A stretch of 64,000 bases of DNA from Taklimakanibacter albus (lineage in GTDB: Bacteria > Pseudomonadota > Alphaproteobacteria > Rhizobiales > Aestuariivirgaceae), in the NCBI RefSeq assembly GCF_016595235.1, contig NZ_JAENHL010000008.1, forward strand, positions 1,324,624 to 1,388,623. Reading direction: 5' to 3'. This document shows, piece by piece, positions 52,385 through 61,093 of this stretch. The notes beneath the pieces are model-generated. The model did not search any database, was not told where the DNA came from, and worked only from the letters and a program-made list of their open reading frames with translations. Each line of letters opens with the position of its first letter. Position 1 is the stretch's first letter. The position numbers and the translations under genes were made by a program.

Positions 52385-52657
52385 ATGAAAACGTTCTTAG
52401 CAGCGAGCATGCTCGTTGCCAGCATCTCCTTTGCGCCTTTGGCCATGGCGAAGATGTCACAAGCCGATTGCCAGGCGACCTGGAAGAAGGCCGACGTCAA
52501 CAGCGACGGTAAGATGGATGGCAAGGAAGCCAAGCCCTTTATCGAAGCCATGACCGTTGCGAAGCAAAAGCCCATGGACAGCACGGGCAAGTCCCTCCAG
52601 TCCGGCGAATTTCTGAAAAGCTGCCAAGCCGGCACATTCGACAGCGTGAAGCTGTAA
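52385..52657 (+). CDS. small secreted EF-hand-like protein
   Basis: 90 residues. Signal peptide MKTFLAASMLVASISFAPLAMA. Mature part contains a calcium-binding EF-hand-like loop DVNSDGKMDGKE (D-x-N-x-D-G-x-M-x-x-x-E). Two Cys (ADCQATW, KSCQAGTF) could form a disulfide. Probably periplasmic. Confidence 0.72.
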   Translation: MKTFLAASMLVASISFAPLAMAKMSQADCQATWKKADVNSDGKMDGKEAKPFIEAMTVAKQKPMDSTGKSLQSGEFLKSCQAGTFDSVKL

Positions 52658-52733
52658 TCGCTTCGCGTCATCACGATGGATGTAGTCCGGCCTTACCGGA
52701 TTACATCCACTCCAAGTTTTGAAAGGAAATAGC

Positions 52734-53369
52734 ATGTCTATGATGTTTCGAAATGCCGCCATGGCGTCGTCGATCGCCCTCATGGCGTTTGCAGGCGCCG
52801 GCATGGCCGCCGCCCAGGACAACAGCAAAAACTACAGAGGTCTCAATGACTGCGTCGATCAGCAGGAGTGCGGCGATCAGGGACCGCGCAACTCCGGCAA
52901 GCAGCGCTCGCAGAATAACCAGGGTTACGACCAAGGCGAAGATCAGCCCGGCGATATGCAGATACGCAAGAAGCTGCGGCACAATAACAGCCAGGGTTAC
53001 AATGACGGCGATCAGCCCGAAACGATGCGGATGCACAAGAGGCGGTCGGCCCAGAACGATAACCGCAACTGGAAATATGATTCCAACCGGCATGATCGCC
53101 GGCGCAGCAAGAATTCGCAATTCCGCTTCTATTTCGGCGGCTTTTACTATGCGCAGCCCTATTGGGCGGGCGAGACCTACGGCGTTCAGTCATACAGGGT
53201 CAGCTGCAGGGAAGGCCGCAGCATTGTCGACGACAGCGGCTATAACCGCGTTCGAGCCATCGAATGCGGCGGCGGGACATTCACATATCTGGGTCGCCGC
53301 AACGGCGATACGTTCAAGGTATTCCTGAATTCGCGCACCGGACGGATTGTCGGTCGCCAGGAAGTTTGA
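52734..53369 (+). CDS. secreted Gln/Asn-rich hypothetical protein with tandem repeats
   Basis: 211 residues from the ATG at 52734 (GAAAGGAAA). Signal peptide ending near AGAGMAAAQ. Residues about 55-110 hold two copies of a 23-27-residue unit (NNQGYDQGEDQPGDMQIRKK and NSQGYNDGDQPETMRMHKRR). The C-terminal 80 residues form a beta-rich folded domain with two Cys (SCREGR, ECGGGT) ending FLNSRTGRIVGRQEV. Function unknown. Confidence 0.7.
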   Translation: MSMMFRNAAMASSIALMAFAGAGMAAAQDNSKNYRGLNDCVDQQECGDQGPRNSGKQRSQNNQGYDQGEDQPGDMQIRKKLRHNNSQGYNDGDQPETMRMHKRRSAQNDNRNWKYDSNRHDRRRSKNSQFRFYFGGFYYAQPYWAGETYGVQSYRVSCREGRSIVDDSGYNRVRAIECGGGTFTYLGRRNGDTFKVFLNSRTGRIVGRQEV

Positions 53370-53538
53370 TCCGCGACAAATCGAAGTGGCCCGAAGGTCG
53401 GGCCACCTTTCCTCTGAGCGGGGAACGCCGCACCACCCTCCTCGCAGCTTGCATAAGGCCCGCGCCGGGTGCCATTGTCGGACATGGCCGGCCGCTCGCA
53501 GTCTTTGAGTCGCGCGCTGGCCGCATAGAGCACTTCCC

Positions 53539-55062
53539 ATGACCACGGCGGACGAGTTCTTAGAGCAAAAGGAAAAGTTCCAGCTCGGCGACTTGCCGAC
53601 CGAGTCCCCGCATCCCAAGACCACCCATCTGTCCGATTGGGCGAAAGAGGATGTGGCCCGCGGCCTCAATGTCTTACGCGAAGTGGACCTGGACGCGCTG
53701 CGCCGGATCACCAGGCTGCGCCGGGAGGCGCGCGATTTCTTTCACGCCGTGGCCGCTGCCTTGGAGCAAGGCGACCGGATCTTCCTGGTCGGCTGCGGGG
53801 CCACGGGACGGCTTTCACTATCGCTTGAATTCCTGTGGCGGAAAAGACATCCGGCCTCGACGCAGGTGTGCTCTCTCATGGCTGGAGGCGACGTCGCCCT
53901 GGTTCATTCCCTGGAAGGCTTCGAAGACTTTCCCGACTATGGCGCCCGTCACTTGCTCGAGCTCGGTTTCGGTCCCAACGACCTTTTGATCGGTTCGACG
54001 GAAGGCGGGGAAACCCCTTACGTGATCGGCGCGGTGGAAAAGGCGGCCGAGATCTCTACCCGACCGCCGCAGTTCCTCTATTGCAATACGCGGCAGATTC
54101 TCGTCGACCGGGTGGAACGTTCGCGCCGGGTTTTGACCAATTCCCGCATCCACTCTTTAAGTCTTGATGTCGGGCCGATGGCTTTGACGGGCAGTACGCG
54201 TATGCAGGCCAGCACCGTTCTGATGCTGGTGATCGGACTGGCCTTGGAATTCGGCCGAGATGTCGACGGCGCCTTCGCGGTGCTCGAACAATGGATCGAC
54301 TTCCTCGCCCGGCAGGATGTCGTGCCCCTGGAGCCCTTTGTCATCGCTGAGGCGGACACCTATCGCGACAATAACCGCACGATCTATACCAGCGATGACT
54401 ACGCCATCACGGTTCTCACCGACACCACCGAGCGGGCGCCTACCTTCAACCTGGCGCCGTTCGATAGCCCCAAATATCCGACCGACCGCCATTCTCTCAC
54501 CTATCTGATGATCCCTTCCACGGATAAGCCTGAGGAAAGCTGGCGCCATCTCCTGGCCCGCGACCCGCGGCCCCTCGAATGGCCCGACATCCATGCCAAA
54601 ACGACCCTGGAATATTTGCTGGGGTTTGATTTCAGCCGCCAGGCTCTGGATATCCGCCGGCGGATGATCGAGCATAGCCGGCATCATATCTTTCAGATCG
54701 CCACCGCCGGACCCCGCCTGCAACTGAAGTTCGCCGGGCTGGACGAGCGTTTCGATCTCCCGGGTTCCGTCGCGCTCTTGGATCACCTGACGCTGAAGCT
54801 CTTGTTGAACATGCACTCGACGCTGGTCATGGGCCGGCTCGGCCGTTTCGAAAGCAATCTGATGACCTGGGTTTACCCCTCCAACGGCAAGCTGATCGAC
54901 CGGGCTGCGCGCTACACGCAGATCCTCTTGGGCCGGCGCGGCTATGGCGATTTTACTTATGACGAGATTGTCCGCGCCCAGTTCGCGTGCAAGAACGAGC
55001 TAAGTCCGAATGAATCGATCGTCCATATGACCATGAGGAGATTGGTCAGCGCGCCGACGTAG
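53539..55062 (+). CDS. MurQ/GKRP-superfamily sugar-phosphate-binding (SIS) protein, extended
   Basis: 507 residues against about 300 for MurQ. N-terminal SIS domain: IFLVGCGATGRLSLSLEFLW, LIGSTEGGETPYVIGAV, and LTGSTRMQASTVLMLVIGLALE. A middle part (about 250-400) may be a second SIS-like domain (TIYTSDDYAITVLTD). The C-terminal MurQ-like helices are LKLLLNMHSTLVMGRLGRFESNLMTWVYPSNGKLIDRAARY. The two-SIS plus lid layout resembles glucokinase regulatory protein. No peptidoglycan-recycling gene is beside it. It may be an etherase, isomerase or sugar-phosphate sensor. Confidence 0.8.
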   Translation: MTTADEFLEQKEKFQLGDLPTESPHPKTTHLSDWAKEDVARGLNVLREVDLDALRRITRLRREARDFFHAVAAALEQGDRIFLVGCGATGRLSLSLEFLWRKRHPASTQVCSLMAGGDVALVHSLEGFEDFPDYGARHLLELGFGPNDLLIGSTEGGETPYVIGAVEKAAEISTRPPQFLYCNTRQILVDRVERSRRVLTNSRIHSLSLDVGPMALTGSTRMQASTVLMLVIGLALEFGRDVDGAFAVLEQWIDFLARQDVVPLEPFVIAEADTYRDNNRTIYTSDDYAITVLTDTTERAPTFNLAPFDSPKYPTDRHSLTYLMIPSTDKPEESWRHLLARDPRPLEWPDIHAKTTLEYLLGFDFSRQALDIRRRMIEHSRHHIFQIATAGPRLQLKFAGLDERFDLPGSVALLDHLTLKLLLNMHSTLVMGRLGRFESNLMTWVYPSNGKLIDRAARYTQILLGRRGYGDFTYDEIVRAQFACKNELSPNESIVHMTMRRLVSAPT

Positions 55063-55086
55063 CTGTTGCGATCAACAAATCCTTCC

Positions 55087-56256
55087 TCACGCATCATCTT
55101 CTTTGTTTGCGCGTGACGCCCCCCCGGCCAGAAAGAAACGGATCATCTCCGCGGAGGCATCGGGACCATCGCCATCTGTATAGGAGCCGTTTGGATTTCC
55201 GCCGCTCCAGGCATGCCCCAACCCGTGGATAATCCACTGCTCCACGGATGAGGCATTGGTGGCGGATGCGGAGAATATTCGCCGGTCGGCCGTGCGTCCT
55301 CCGGCCGAGACAGTCAGTTCGAGAACCTCGCCCTGACCTTTCGATCGCACCGCGTCGTTCCATAGAAGCGTGGCGTTCGCCGCATCAACCGTCTGATCGG
55401 CGCTGCCGTGTAAAACAATCAGCCTTGGCCGAAAGCCGTCCCCCTCGGATGCGTGGGGTCGATTTCTATTTTGTCCCCGCATTGCCGCAAAGGCGCTGTT
55501 GACATCATGCGCGGATTTGTAAGGCAGGCCGGAATGTATGCCGACTGCCGAATAGAGATCGGGATAGGTGGATCCCAAGACGGCGGCCATGGCGCCACCG
55601 GCGGACAGACCCGCCACAAATACGTTATCGGGTGGGACTTCGAATTCTGCGCACACCTCCCGGGTGAGCCCCGCGATAATGCCCGCTTCGCCACCCAGGC
55701 GCGCCTGATCTTGCGGACGAAACCAATTCCAGCAGGACATCGTATTGGCTGCCGAAGTCTGACGCGGATAGGCAACCAGGAGATCATGTGCTTCGGCCAG
55801 CGCATTCATATTGGTGCCGACGGCAAAGTCTTCCCCGGTTTGCCGGCATCCATGTAGCATCACGATCAGGCCGCGGGGTTTGACGCAGGCCGGGACGAAC
55901 AGCCGGAAGTCGCGCTGCCCGCTGGCACAGGCGAAGTGGCGTTTCGCGAAGTTGGGGCTTTCGGGAATACTGACGCCGGGGATATGAGACTTGATATCGA
56001 TCGGCGATTTGAAGGCGCGCAGAGCCGCGATCGTCTTGCCGAGTCCCGCGAGCCATTCTGACTTGCTCGGGTGTAATTCTGCAGAACCGCGTCGTTTGGT
56101 TTCGGCGGCGCGGAAGGTCAATAATGGCGGCTCTGATGCGTGAGCTTCCGGGCGCCCCGATCCACGAAGCGCTTCCTGAATCAGACGGGTTGCCTCCAGG
56201 GGATTTGACGACCTGACGGCATCCAACGCCCGGCCGATGGCCGTTGCATCTTTCAT
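55087..56256 (-). CDS. PHB-depolymerase / feruloyl-esterase-like alpha/beta-hydrolase
   Basis: 389 residues. After an about 95-residue N-terminal region comes the polyhydroxyalkanoate-depolymerase-type esterase core: GLIVMLHGCRQTGEDFAVGTNMNALAEAHDLLVAYP, nucleophile elbow FVAGLSAGGAMAAVLG, Asp in VLHGSADQTVDAANA, His in GLGHAWSGGNPNGSYTDGDGPDASAEM. No signal peptide is seen, so intracellular polymer or ester hydrolysis is likely. Next gene after the RHH regulator, 20 bp away. Confidence 0.85.
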   Translation of the reverse strand: MKDATAIGRALDAVRSSNPLEATRLIQEALRGSGRPEAHASEPPLLTFRAAETKRRGSAELHPSKSEWLAGLGKTIAALRAFKSPIDIKSHIPGVSIPESPNFAKRHFACASGQRDFRLFVPACVKPRGLIVMLHGCRQTGEDFAVGTNMNALAEAHDLLVAYPRQTSAANTMSCWNWFRPQDQARLGGEAGIIAGLTREVCAEFEVPPDNVFVAGLSAGGAMAAVLGSTYPDLYSAVGIHSGLPYKSAHDVNSAFAAMRGQNRNRPHASEGDGFRPRLIVLHGSADQTVDAANATLLWNDAVRSKGQGEVLELTVSAGGRTADRRIFSASATNASSVEQWIIHGLGHAWSGGNPNGSYTDGDGPDASAEMIRFFLAGGASRANKEDDA

Positions 56257-56276
56257 GACGATCTTTTCCTTCTGAA

Positions 56277-56672
56277 TTAGCGGATACGTCCGGCAAGGGC
56301 CGTCTTGACTTCGGCACTGGCCTGCAGGGAGCCCAGCACAGTGATGGATTCGATGGTTGCGGCGGCCAGTTCTCCCGTCACATCGCTCGCTATTCTTGCC
56401 AGTCCGACGACATTTATGGACAGGCGCTCTCCTGCCTTCCGCTTGGATATGAGTTCAGCGCTGCTGAAATCACGCAAGCCCACATCAAAGATCTGGCGCA
56501 CGACAACACGCTCGACCTCGGTTGCCTGCGCTGACAGCTGGTTGCGGATCGCCGTCCGGATGAAGTCGGATCGGTTAGAGTAAAACCCTTCCCGAACAAG
56601 AAGGTCGATTTTCCCCAGATCGACATAGCCGATATTGAGCGTCAGCTTTTCACTATCGGGAAATTTGTCCAA
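56277..56672 (-). CDS. ribbon-helix-helix (CopG/Arc type) regulator
   Basis: 131 residues from a TTG start at 56672, 8 nt after GGAGG (an ATG between them is out of frame). The RHH fold opens with KLTLNIGYVDLGKIDLLVREGFYSNRSDFIRTAIRNQLS. A C-terminal extension of about 80 residues could be a ligand or dimer region. A perfect palindrome overlaps its upstream region (56686-56705), so autoregulation is likely. Operon with the esterase. Confidence 0.78.
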   Translation of the reverse strand: MDKFPDSEKLTLNIGYVDLGKIDLLVREGFYSNRSDFIRTAIRNQLSAQATEVERVVVRQIFDVGLRDFSSAELISKRKAGERLSINVVGLARIASDVTGELAAATIESITVLGSLQASAEVKTALAGRIR

Positions 56673-56685
56673 TCCGCCATCCTCC

Positions 56686-56705
56686 TACCATCCATCTGGA
56701 TGGTA
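56686..56705. promoter_or_regulatory. perfect palindrome upstream of the RHH gene
   Basis: TACCATCCA (56686-56694), a TC spacer and TGGATGGTA (56697-56705) form perfect 9-bp arms next to the ribosome site. A small-dimer repressor such as the adjacent RHH protein is the obvious ligand. Confidence 0.65.
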
Positions 56706-56766
56706 TATGGAGTAGGTTTGGACGATTTCAAGGAGAAAGTCATTTCGGTCATAGCGGATCCGGGCA

Positions 56767-57567
56767 TCACTCGTTCAAGGACGTCGATGTTGCGGTCCCA
56801 CAGAGACATCGCTCTTTCAGCACGCGTTTCCAATCGGCGCGCGTGCCGTTGAAGCTGTTGCGGTCGACCGGCCCAGCGACTCCGCTCACCCGTCCCGTTG
56901 TGGTGAACTGCCAGAACGCCCAGTTGCGCGCGCTGTATATCTCTTCCGGCTTCGCCGCCACCGAGCGCAGCCAGAAGTGATAATCGGTGAACTCGCCTTC
57001 CAGCACCTCGCGGTGAAATTTCGGGTCGGTATAGATGACCGGCCGCTTGCCGCTATGCGCCTCCAGCGCCTTGAGCATGACCTTGATCTTGGCGATGGCG
57101 GCGGCGCGCGGAATGCGGCGCGCGCAGGTCTTGGAATGAGTGGTCCACTCCACATCGAGCACTGGCGGCAACGCATCGTCGTCTTCCGGCACATGCGACT
57201 TGTACCACGCAGCCTGCTCGCTCGCGGGCCTGCACCAATACATGAAATGATAGGCGCCGCGGGCGACGCCGGCTTTTTTCGCCGCGCGCCAATTGTCGAG
57301 GAACTTCTCATCGACGCGGTCACCGCCTTCGGTCGCCTTGATGTACGCGAAATGGATTCCCGCATCGCGGACTTTTCGCCAGTCGATGTCGCCCTGGTAA
57401 TAGGAGACGTCGATGCCCTGAACCGGCATCTTGTGGGCCGCGGCAACGCCTTTATGCGGCTTCTTGTCCGAGAGCGGGCGAGAAAGCGCCGGCCCCGCGC
57501 CCAAGCTCGCAGCAAGCACTCCCACGGCGACGGCCAAAACGGCCATGCGGCGTCGATCAAGCATCAT
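56767..57567 (-). CDS. secreted GH25 lysozyme (muramidase)
   Basis: 266 residues (start M1 57567 or M2 57564). Signal or anchor MAVLAVAVGVLAASLGAGPALS, then the GH25 TIM barrel: VQGIDVSYYQGDIDWRKVRDAGIHFAYIKATEG (catalytic-region Asp residues), GAYHFMYW, PPVLDVEWTTHSK (acidic pair D-x-E), KRPVIYTD and FWQFTTTGRV. Cleaves peptidoglycan beta-1,4 links in the periplasm. Not next to phage genes, so a cellular enzyme. Confidence 0.88.
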   Translation of the reverse strand: MMLDRRRMAVLAVAVGVLAASLGAGPALSRPLSDKKPHKGVAAAHKMPVQGIDVSYYQGDIDWRKVRDAGIHFAYIKATEGGDRVDEKFLDNWRAAKKAGVARGAYHFMYWCRPASEQAAWYKSHVPEDDDALPPVLDVEWTTHSKTCARRIPRAAAIAKIKVMLKALEAHSGKRPVIYTDPKFHREVLEGEFTDYHFWLRSVAAKPEEIYSARNWAFWQFTTTGRVSGVAGPVDRNSFNGTRADWKRVLKERCLCGTATSTSLNE

Positions 57568-57653
57568 CGGCTAAGCCCCGACCTTTTCCTAACGTCAAAC
57601 CCGACTCGATGGAGATTAGATCGAATCCCGGCAAAGTTGAAGCTTATGGGCAA

Positions 57654-58369
57654 TCAATATGCATAGCCCAGGGTTTCGACCGCCTGCCGAAGGCCGGCAT
57701 GGGCCGTCTTGTTTCGGTGAGCCATCAGCGCTACCGCCGCCTCGGATGCCTTGTCAGGATGGCCGGCATCGAAAGGCGGGGCGGGATCGTATTCGATGCC
57801 GAGCTGTATCGCCCGGGCGACGTCCGGTCCGGCAATTTCGGCGACAATGGACAAGGCGAAATCAATTCCCGCCGAGACGCCACCCGAGGTGAAGACATTG
57901 CCGTCGCGCACGATACGTGCCTTTTCGTGCCTAGCGCCGACAAAAGACAACAGATCGACATAAGCCCAATGGGTCGTCGCCCGGCGTCCCTTCAGGAATC
58001 CGGCCGCGCCCAGAAGAAAGGCGCCGACACATACGGAGGTCACGAATTGGGCGCCGGCACCCTGGCGGCGAATGAAGTCGACCGTCTCCTCATCCGCAAG
58101 CGCCTGCACGATCCCGGCGCCGCCCGGCACGCAGATCAGATCGAGCGGCGGACAATCCGCGAATGTGCAGGTGGCATGATGCCGAGACCGCGGTCGCTCA
58201 GAACGGGAAGCATGTTCTTTGCGACGATATGGGTTTTCGATTGAGTGAATTTTGCCGGGACGGTGAGCGAAGCGGGCGTCGTAAGCCGGCTCAAGACCTC
58301 GAATGGCCCCGTGAAGTCGAGCTGGTTGATAGCGGGGAAAATCACGAAACCGACATTGAATTCGGACAT
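57654..58369 (-). pseudogene. DJ-1/PfpI-family protein broken by a frameshift
   Basis: The N-terminal part (MSEFNVGFVIFPAINQLDFTGPFEVLSRL...DRGLGIMP) is in one frame from the ATG at 58369. The C-terminal part (TCTFADCPPLDLICVPGGAG...TSVCVGAFLLGAAGFLKGRRATTHWAYVDLL) is in another. The two join at about 58168-58178, where one missing base after GIMP would restore a full DJ-1/PfpI (isonitrile-hydratase-like) protein of about 238 residues. The nucleophile Cys in SVCVGA is kept. Either a real pseudogene or a sequencing error. Confidence 0.85.
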
Positions 58370-58561
58370 GCCACATTCCCTCCAGGGTCAGATGCGCAGG
58401 CACGGTGCGGGGGAGATCATCGCGCGAAGCGGGAAGCTCCACAATGGGTCACCTGATTCAGATTTGATATCAAAGTGAGTTTTCTCACCACGCCACGTCC
58501 CGGCAATGAATAGAGTTTCCGTTCAACGACGATCGAGACACAAACATAAAGGGGCGGGCGC

Positions 58562-59341
58562 ATGGATTCCCTTTCCCAGTATGTGAGCATCCCTGATATT
58601 CCAGGGCATGTCGCCTATGTTGTTATCGCCGTTTCATACTATCTGACGAGCATCTTCTGGTTACGCGTCTTTGCCGTCATCGGCCTCGCCTTGGAGGTCG
58701 TCTATTTCGTATTGGTGAGTTCCGATCTCTATACAGGCATCGCCTGGAGCGTAATCTTCATTGCAATCAATGCCTATCAACTCTTCTGGCTGCTCCGCGA
58801 CCGCTTGCGGCTGCGGTTGCCGCAAGAAGAGAAATCAGTACTGAGGCGCGTGCTGACCGGGCTCGACGATGTGCAAATATCGCGGCTGCTCGACGCCAGC
58901 CAGTGGCGCGAGCTCTCCGCAGGGGCGCATCTGATGCGCGAAAGCCAAGAGGTCAATGAGCTTTACTTTCTCTTCTCGGGCCGTTTCGGCGTCGATGTGG
59001 GCGGCAAAACGGTGGCGCATCTGGAAAGCGGCTCCTTTGCAGGCGAGGTTGCCTTTCTGACCGGACACCCGGCCACCGCATCGGTGATCGTCGAGCAACC
59101 ATCCCGCGTCCTGGCCATTTCCCGCGCGCGGCTCATCAAGCTGTGCAAATCGGATAATCAGGTTGCCGGGGTCATCCATCAATTGCTGGGCCGCGACCTG
59201 GCCAACAAACTGCGCCTGGCCAACGGCTTTCATACGATGATGGACGTGGCCGGACATCCGCGGCGACCGCCGGACCTGATACATTTGACCCAAGCGGCCA
59301 CTTCAGTGCAGGATAACTCCAACAGACAAAAAAATTTCTGA
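58562..59341 (+). CDS. Popeye-like membrane protein with cyclic-nucleotide-binding domain
   Basis: 259 residues. Three membrane helices in residues about 15-80 (VAYVVIAVSYYLTSIFWLRVFAVIGLALEVVYFVLVSSDLYTGIAWSVIFIAINAYQLFWLL). The cytosolic cNMP-binding beta-roll follows (LDASQWRELSAGAHLMRESQEVNELYFLFSGRFGVDV...GSFAGEVAFLTGHPATASVIVEQPSRVLAISRARL). The three-helix plus cNMP order matches Popeye (POPDC) proteins known from animals and bacteria. No DNA-binding domain. A cAMP-linked membrane regulator. Confidence 0.8.
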   Translation: MDSLSQYVSIPDIPGHVAYVVIAVSYYLTSIFWLRVFAVIGLALEVVYFVLVSSDLYTGIAWSVIFIAINAYQLFWLLRDRLRLRLPQEEKSVLRRVLTGLDDVQISRLLDASQWRELSAGAHLMRESQEVNELYFLFSGRFGVDVGGKTVAHLESGSFAGEVAFLTGHPATASVIVEQPSRVLAISRARLIKLCKSDNQVAGVIHQLLGRDLANKLRLANGFHTMMDVAGHPRRPPDLIHLTQAATSVQDNSNRQKNF

Positions 59342-59362
59342 GGGGGCCGTGGGAGCATTGCA

Positions 59363-59671
59363 ATGGACACTATTGGAACCGCACCGGGTAAAGACGCCCT
59401 GGTCATAGCGGGAATCATATTATTCGTCTTTCTATGGCTGATCCCTCTCCTTCACGTATCACGCGCCGGAAGACTTCTTCCGATCATCGAAGTGTTGCTC
59501 CTGTTGGGGACTTCGATCCTCCTTCCGATCGGCCTTACAGCACTGGGCGCAGCCGCATCGCCCCTGACCGGAGCGATGCTCTTCGCGCCAATGGCGGCCG
59601 CTGCCAGCTTGCTGTGGTTCACCGCATTGGTGATCGCCCTCTTCGCCGAACTGGGAGAACGCCTGCGCTAG
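59363..59671 (+). CDS. small multi-pass membrane protein
   Basis: 102 residues, 21 bp after the Popeye-like gene, so likely in operon. Three hydrophobic helices (ALVIAGIILFVFLWLIPLLHV, LLPIIEVLLLLGTSILLPIGL, GAMLFAPMAAAASLLWFTALVIALFAELG). No family recognised. May be a partner of the Popeye-like protein. Confidence 0.65.
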   Translation: MDTIGTAPGKDALVIAGIILFVFLWLIPLLHVSRAGRLLPIIEVLLLLGTSILLPIGLTALGAAASPLTGAMLFAPMAAAASLLWFTALVIALFAELGERLR

Positions 59672-59696
59672 GCTGGCGACGACACGCGCATGCCGG

Positions 59697-60284
59697 TCAC
59701 TCTTTCCTCACCCGCCCCAGGTCAGAGACGAAGTTCCGATATTCGCGCTCCCGGGCGCTTTCATCCGGCAGGCGCAGCAGGAAGGACGGATGCACCGTCA
59801 CGAAGCCTTGCGCCTCGCCAAACGACATCGGGCCGCGCTCCTTGGTCACCGAAACCGCGCGGCCTGAAAGCGCACCGGCAGCGGTGGCGCCCAGCGCCAC
59901 GATCAGGCGCGGCCGGACGAGCGCGATCTCGCGGTTGAGCCACCATTTGCAGCTCTGCACTTCTCCGGCATTGGGCTTCTGATGGATGCGGCGCTTGCCG
60001 CGCGGCTCATATTTGAAATGCTTGACCGCATTGGTGAGATATAGCCGGTCACGGTCGAGCCCGGCCTCCGCCAGAGCACGGTCGAGCAGCTGCCCCGCCG
60101 GTCCAACGAAAGGCCTTCCGGCAAGATCCTCGGCATCGCCCGGCTGCTCGCCCACAAGCATGATCGCGGCATCAGCCGGCCCCTCGCCGGGCACGGCCTG
60201 GGTCGCGGCGCAATGCAAGGGACAGCGGCGGCAATGCGCGATCTCTTCCTTGAGCGCCGAGACCGCGTCGGCCACGGGAGTCAC
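59697..60284 (-). CDS. UdgX-type uracil-DNA glycosylase (separated from its usual fusion partner)
   Basis: 195 residues from a GTG start at 60284 that overlaps the upstream stop as GTGA. Fe-S Cys in HCRRCPLHC; motif A EGPADAAIMLVGEQPGDAEDLAGRPFVGPAGQLLD. The UdgX signature loop GKRRIH is present (His101), where the His crosslinks covalently to the uracil-derived site in the mycobacterial enzyme. C-terminal motif VTVHPSFLLRLPD. In many alphaproteobacteria this domain is fused behind a DUF4130 domain. Here the two are in separate, overlapping frames. Start choice is inference. Confidence 0.78.
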   Translation of the reverse strand: MTPVADAVSALKEEIAHCRRCPLHCAATQAVPGEGPADAAIMLVGEQPGDAEDLAGRPFVGPAGQLLDRALAEAGLDRDRLYLTNAVKHFKYEPRGKRRIHQKPNAGEVQSCKWWLNREIALVRPRLIVALGATAAGALSGRAVSVTKERGPMSFGEAQGFVTVHPSFLLRLPDESAREREYRNFVSDLGRVRKE

Positions 60285-61093
60285 GGGCGCGGCCGGACGC
60301 GCTGCGATCTTCCCGGCACCGGATCCGGCGCCCGCGCCGCCATGTCCTGGAGCCTGCGGCCGGAACCTGAGACCATGGCCGGGATGAGCCGGGTCTCCGG
60401 CATGTTGGCCCAATAATGCCGCGGCATTTCGGCGGCCATCGCCTTCAGCCGCAAGCGCGCCGGATTGAAGGTGGTGCGGTAATAAGTGAGCCAAGTCTCA
60501 TCCAGCACGGCATCGGCGGGCTGCGGGGCGCGCTCCGCCGGCGGCCCATAAACGAGCTCCGATCCGTTCCACGCCGCCGTGCCGATGGGCGTCGCGATAA
60601 ACCACTCCATAGTGCTGAAGCGATCGACGAAGAAAGGTATGGCCTGGCGCAAGATGAAATGCTTGGGCTCGAACCAGCTGGTGAAGACCGTCCGGTCGTC
60701 GACCCGCTGCTCGCGGAATCTGAGAAACGCGTGCATCTTATGGATGTCGCGACGGACATTGTGCGCATAGTCGTTGAGCCGCGCCACCGCCGCGTCGGCC
60801 GGATTGTCGGCAAGCGACGCCTCGCCATGACGAATGCGCCACAACACGTCATAAAGGAGACTGAAGCGATCGGGCGCCTGATGGCAAATGGCAAGTTTGA
60901 GCAATTCGGCATAGGCCTTGGGCACCGAGAAAGAGGCTGGCGCGTCCACCTCGGGCACGCGATCGAATAAGGGCGCCGCGTCGGGCGAGGCAAAGCTCAC
61001 CCCGGCCGGCGCGATGTCGAGCGTCAGGCAGCGCCGCGCCATGGCACGGAACTGCACCGCATGGGCATCGATCGGCATGGGCGCCCAATACAT
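60281..61093 (-). CDS. DUF4130-family protein of the UDG/radical-SAM system
   Basis: 270 residues from the ATG at 61093, which overlaps the radical-SAM stop as TGATG. Conserved DUF4130 pieces: RARHGEAS-like IRHGEASLADNPADAAVARL, NVRRDIHKMHAFLRFRE, FTSWFEPKHFILRQAIPFFVDRFSTMEWFIATP and YYRTTFNPARLRLKAMAAEMPRHYWANMPETRLIP. The last about 20 residues (from the ARAPD stretch) are a frame-shifted or linker tail. Function is unknown; it is known as a gene that co-occurs with the UdgX and radical-SAM proteins. Confidence 0.85.
   Translation of the reverse strand: MYWAPMPIDAHAVQFRAMARRCLTLDIAPAGVSFASPDAAPLFDRVPEVDAPASFSVPKAYAELLKLAICHQAPDRFSLLYDVLWRIRHGEASLADNPADAAVARLNDYAHNVRRDIHKMHAFLRFREQRVDDRTVFTSWFEPKHFILRQAIPFFVDRFSTMEWFIATPIGTAAWNGSELVYGPPAERAPQPADAVLDETWLTYYRTTFNPARLRLKAMAAEMPRHYWANMPETRLIPAMVSGSGRRLQDMAARAPDPVPGRSQRVRPRP

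Noticed and set aside
60285-60494. Start of UdgX at the upstream ATG 60494
   Set aside because: The added residues are a shadow of the DUF4130 C-terminus; the GTG at 60284 gives a normal UdgX length.
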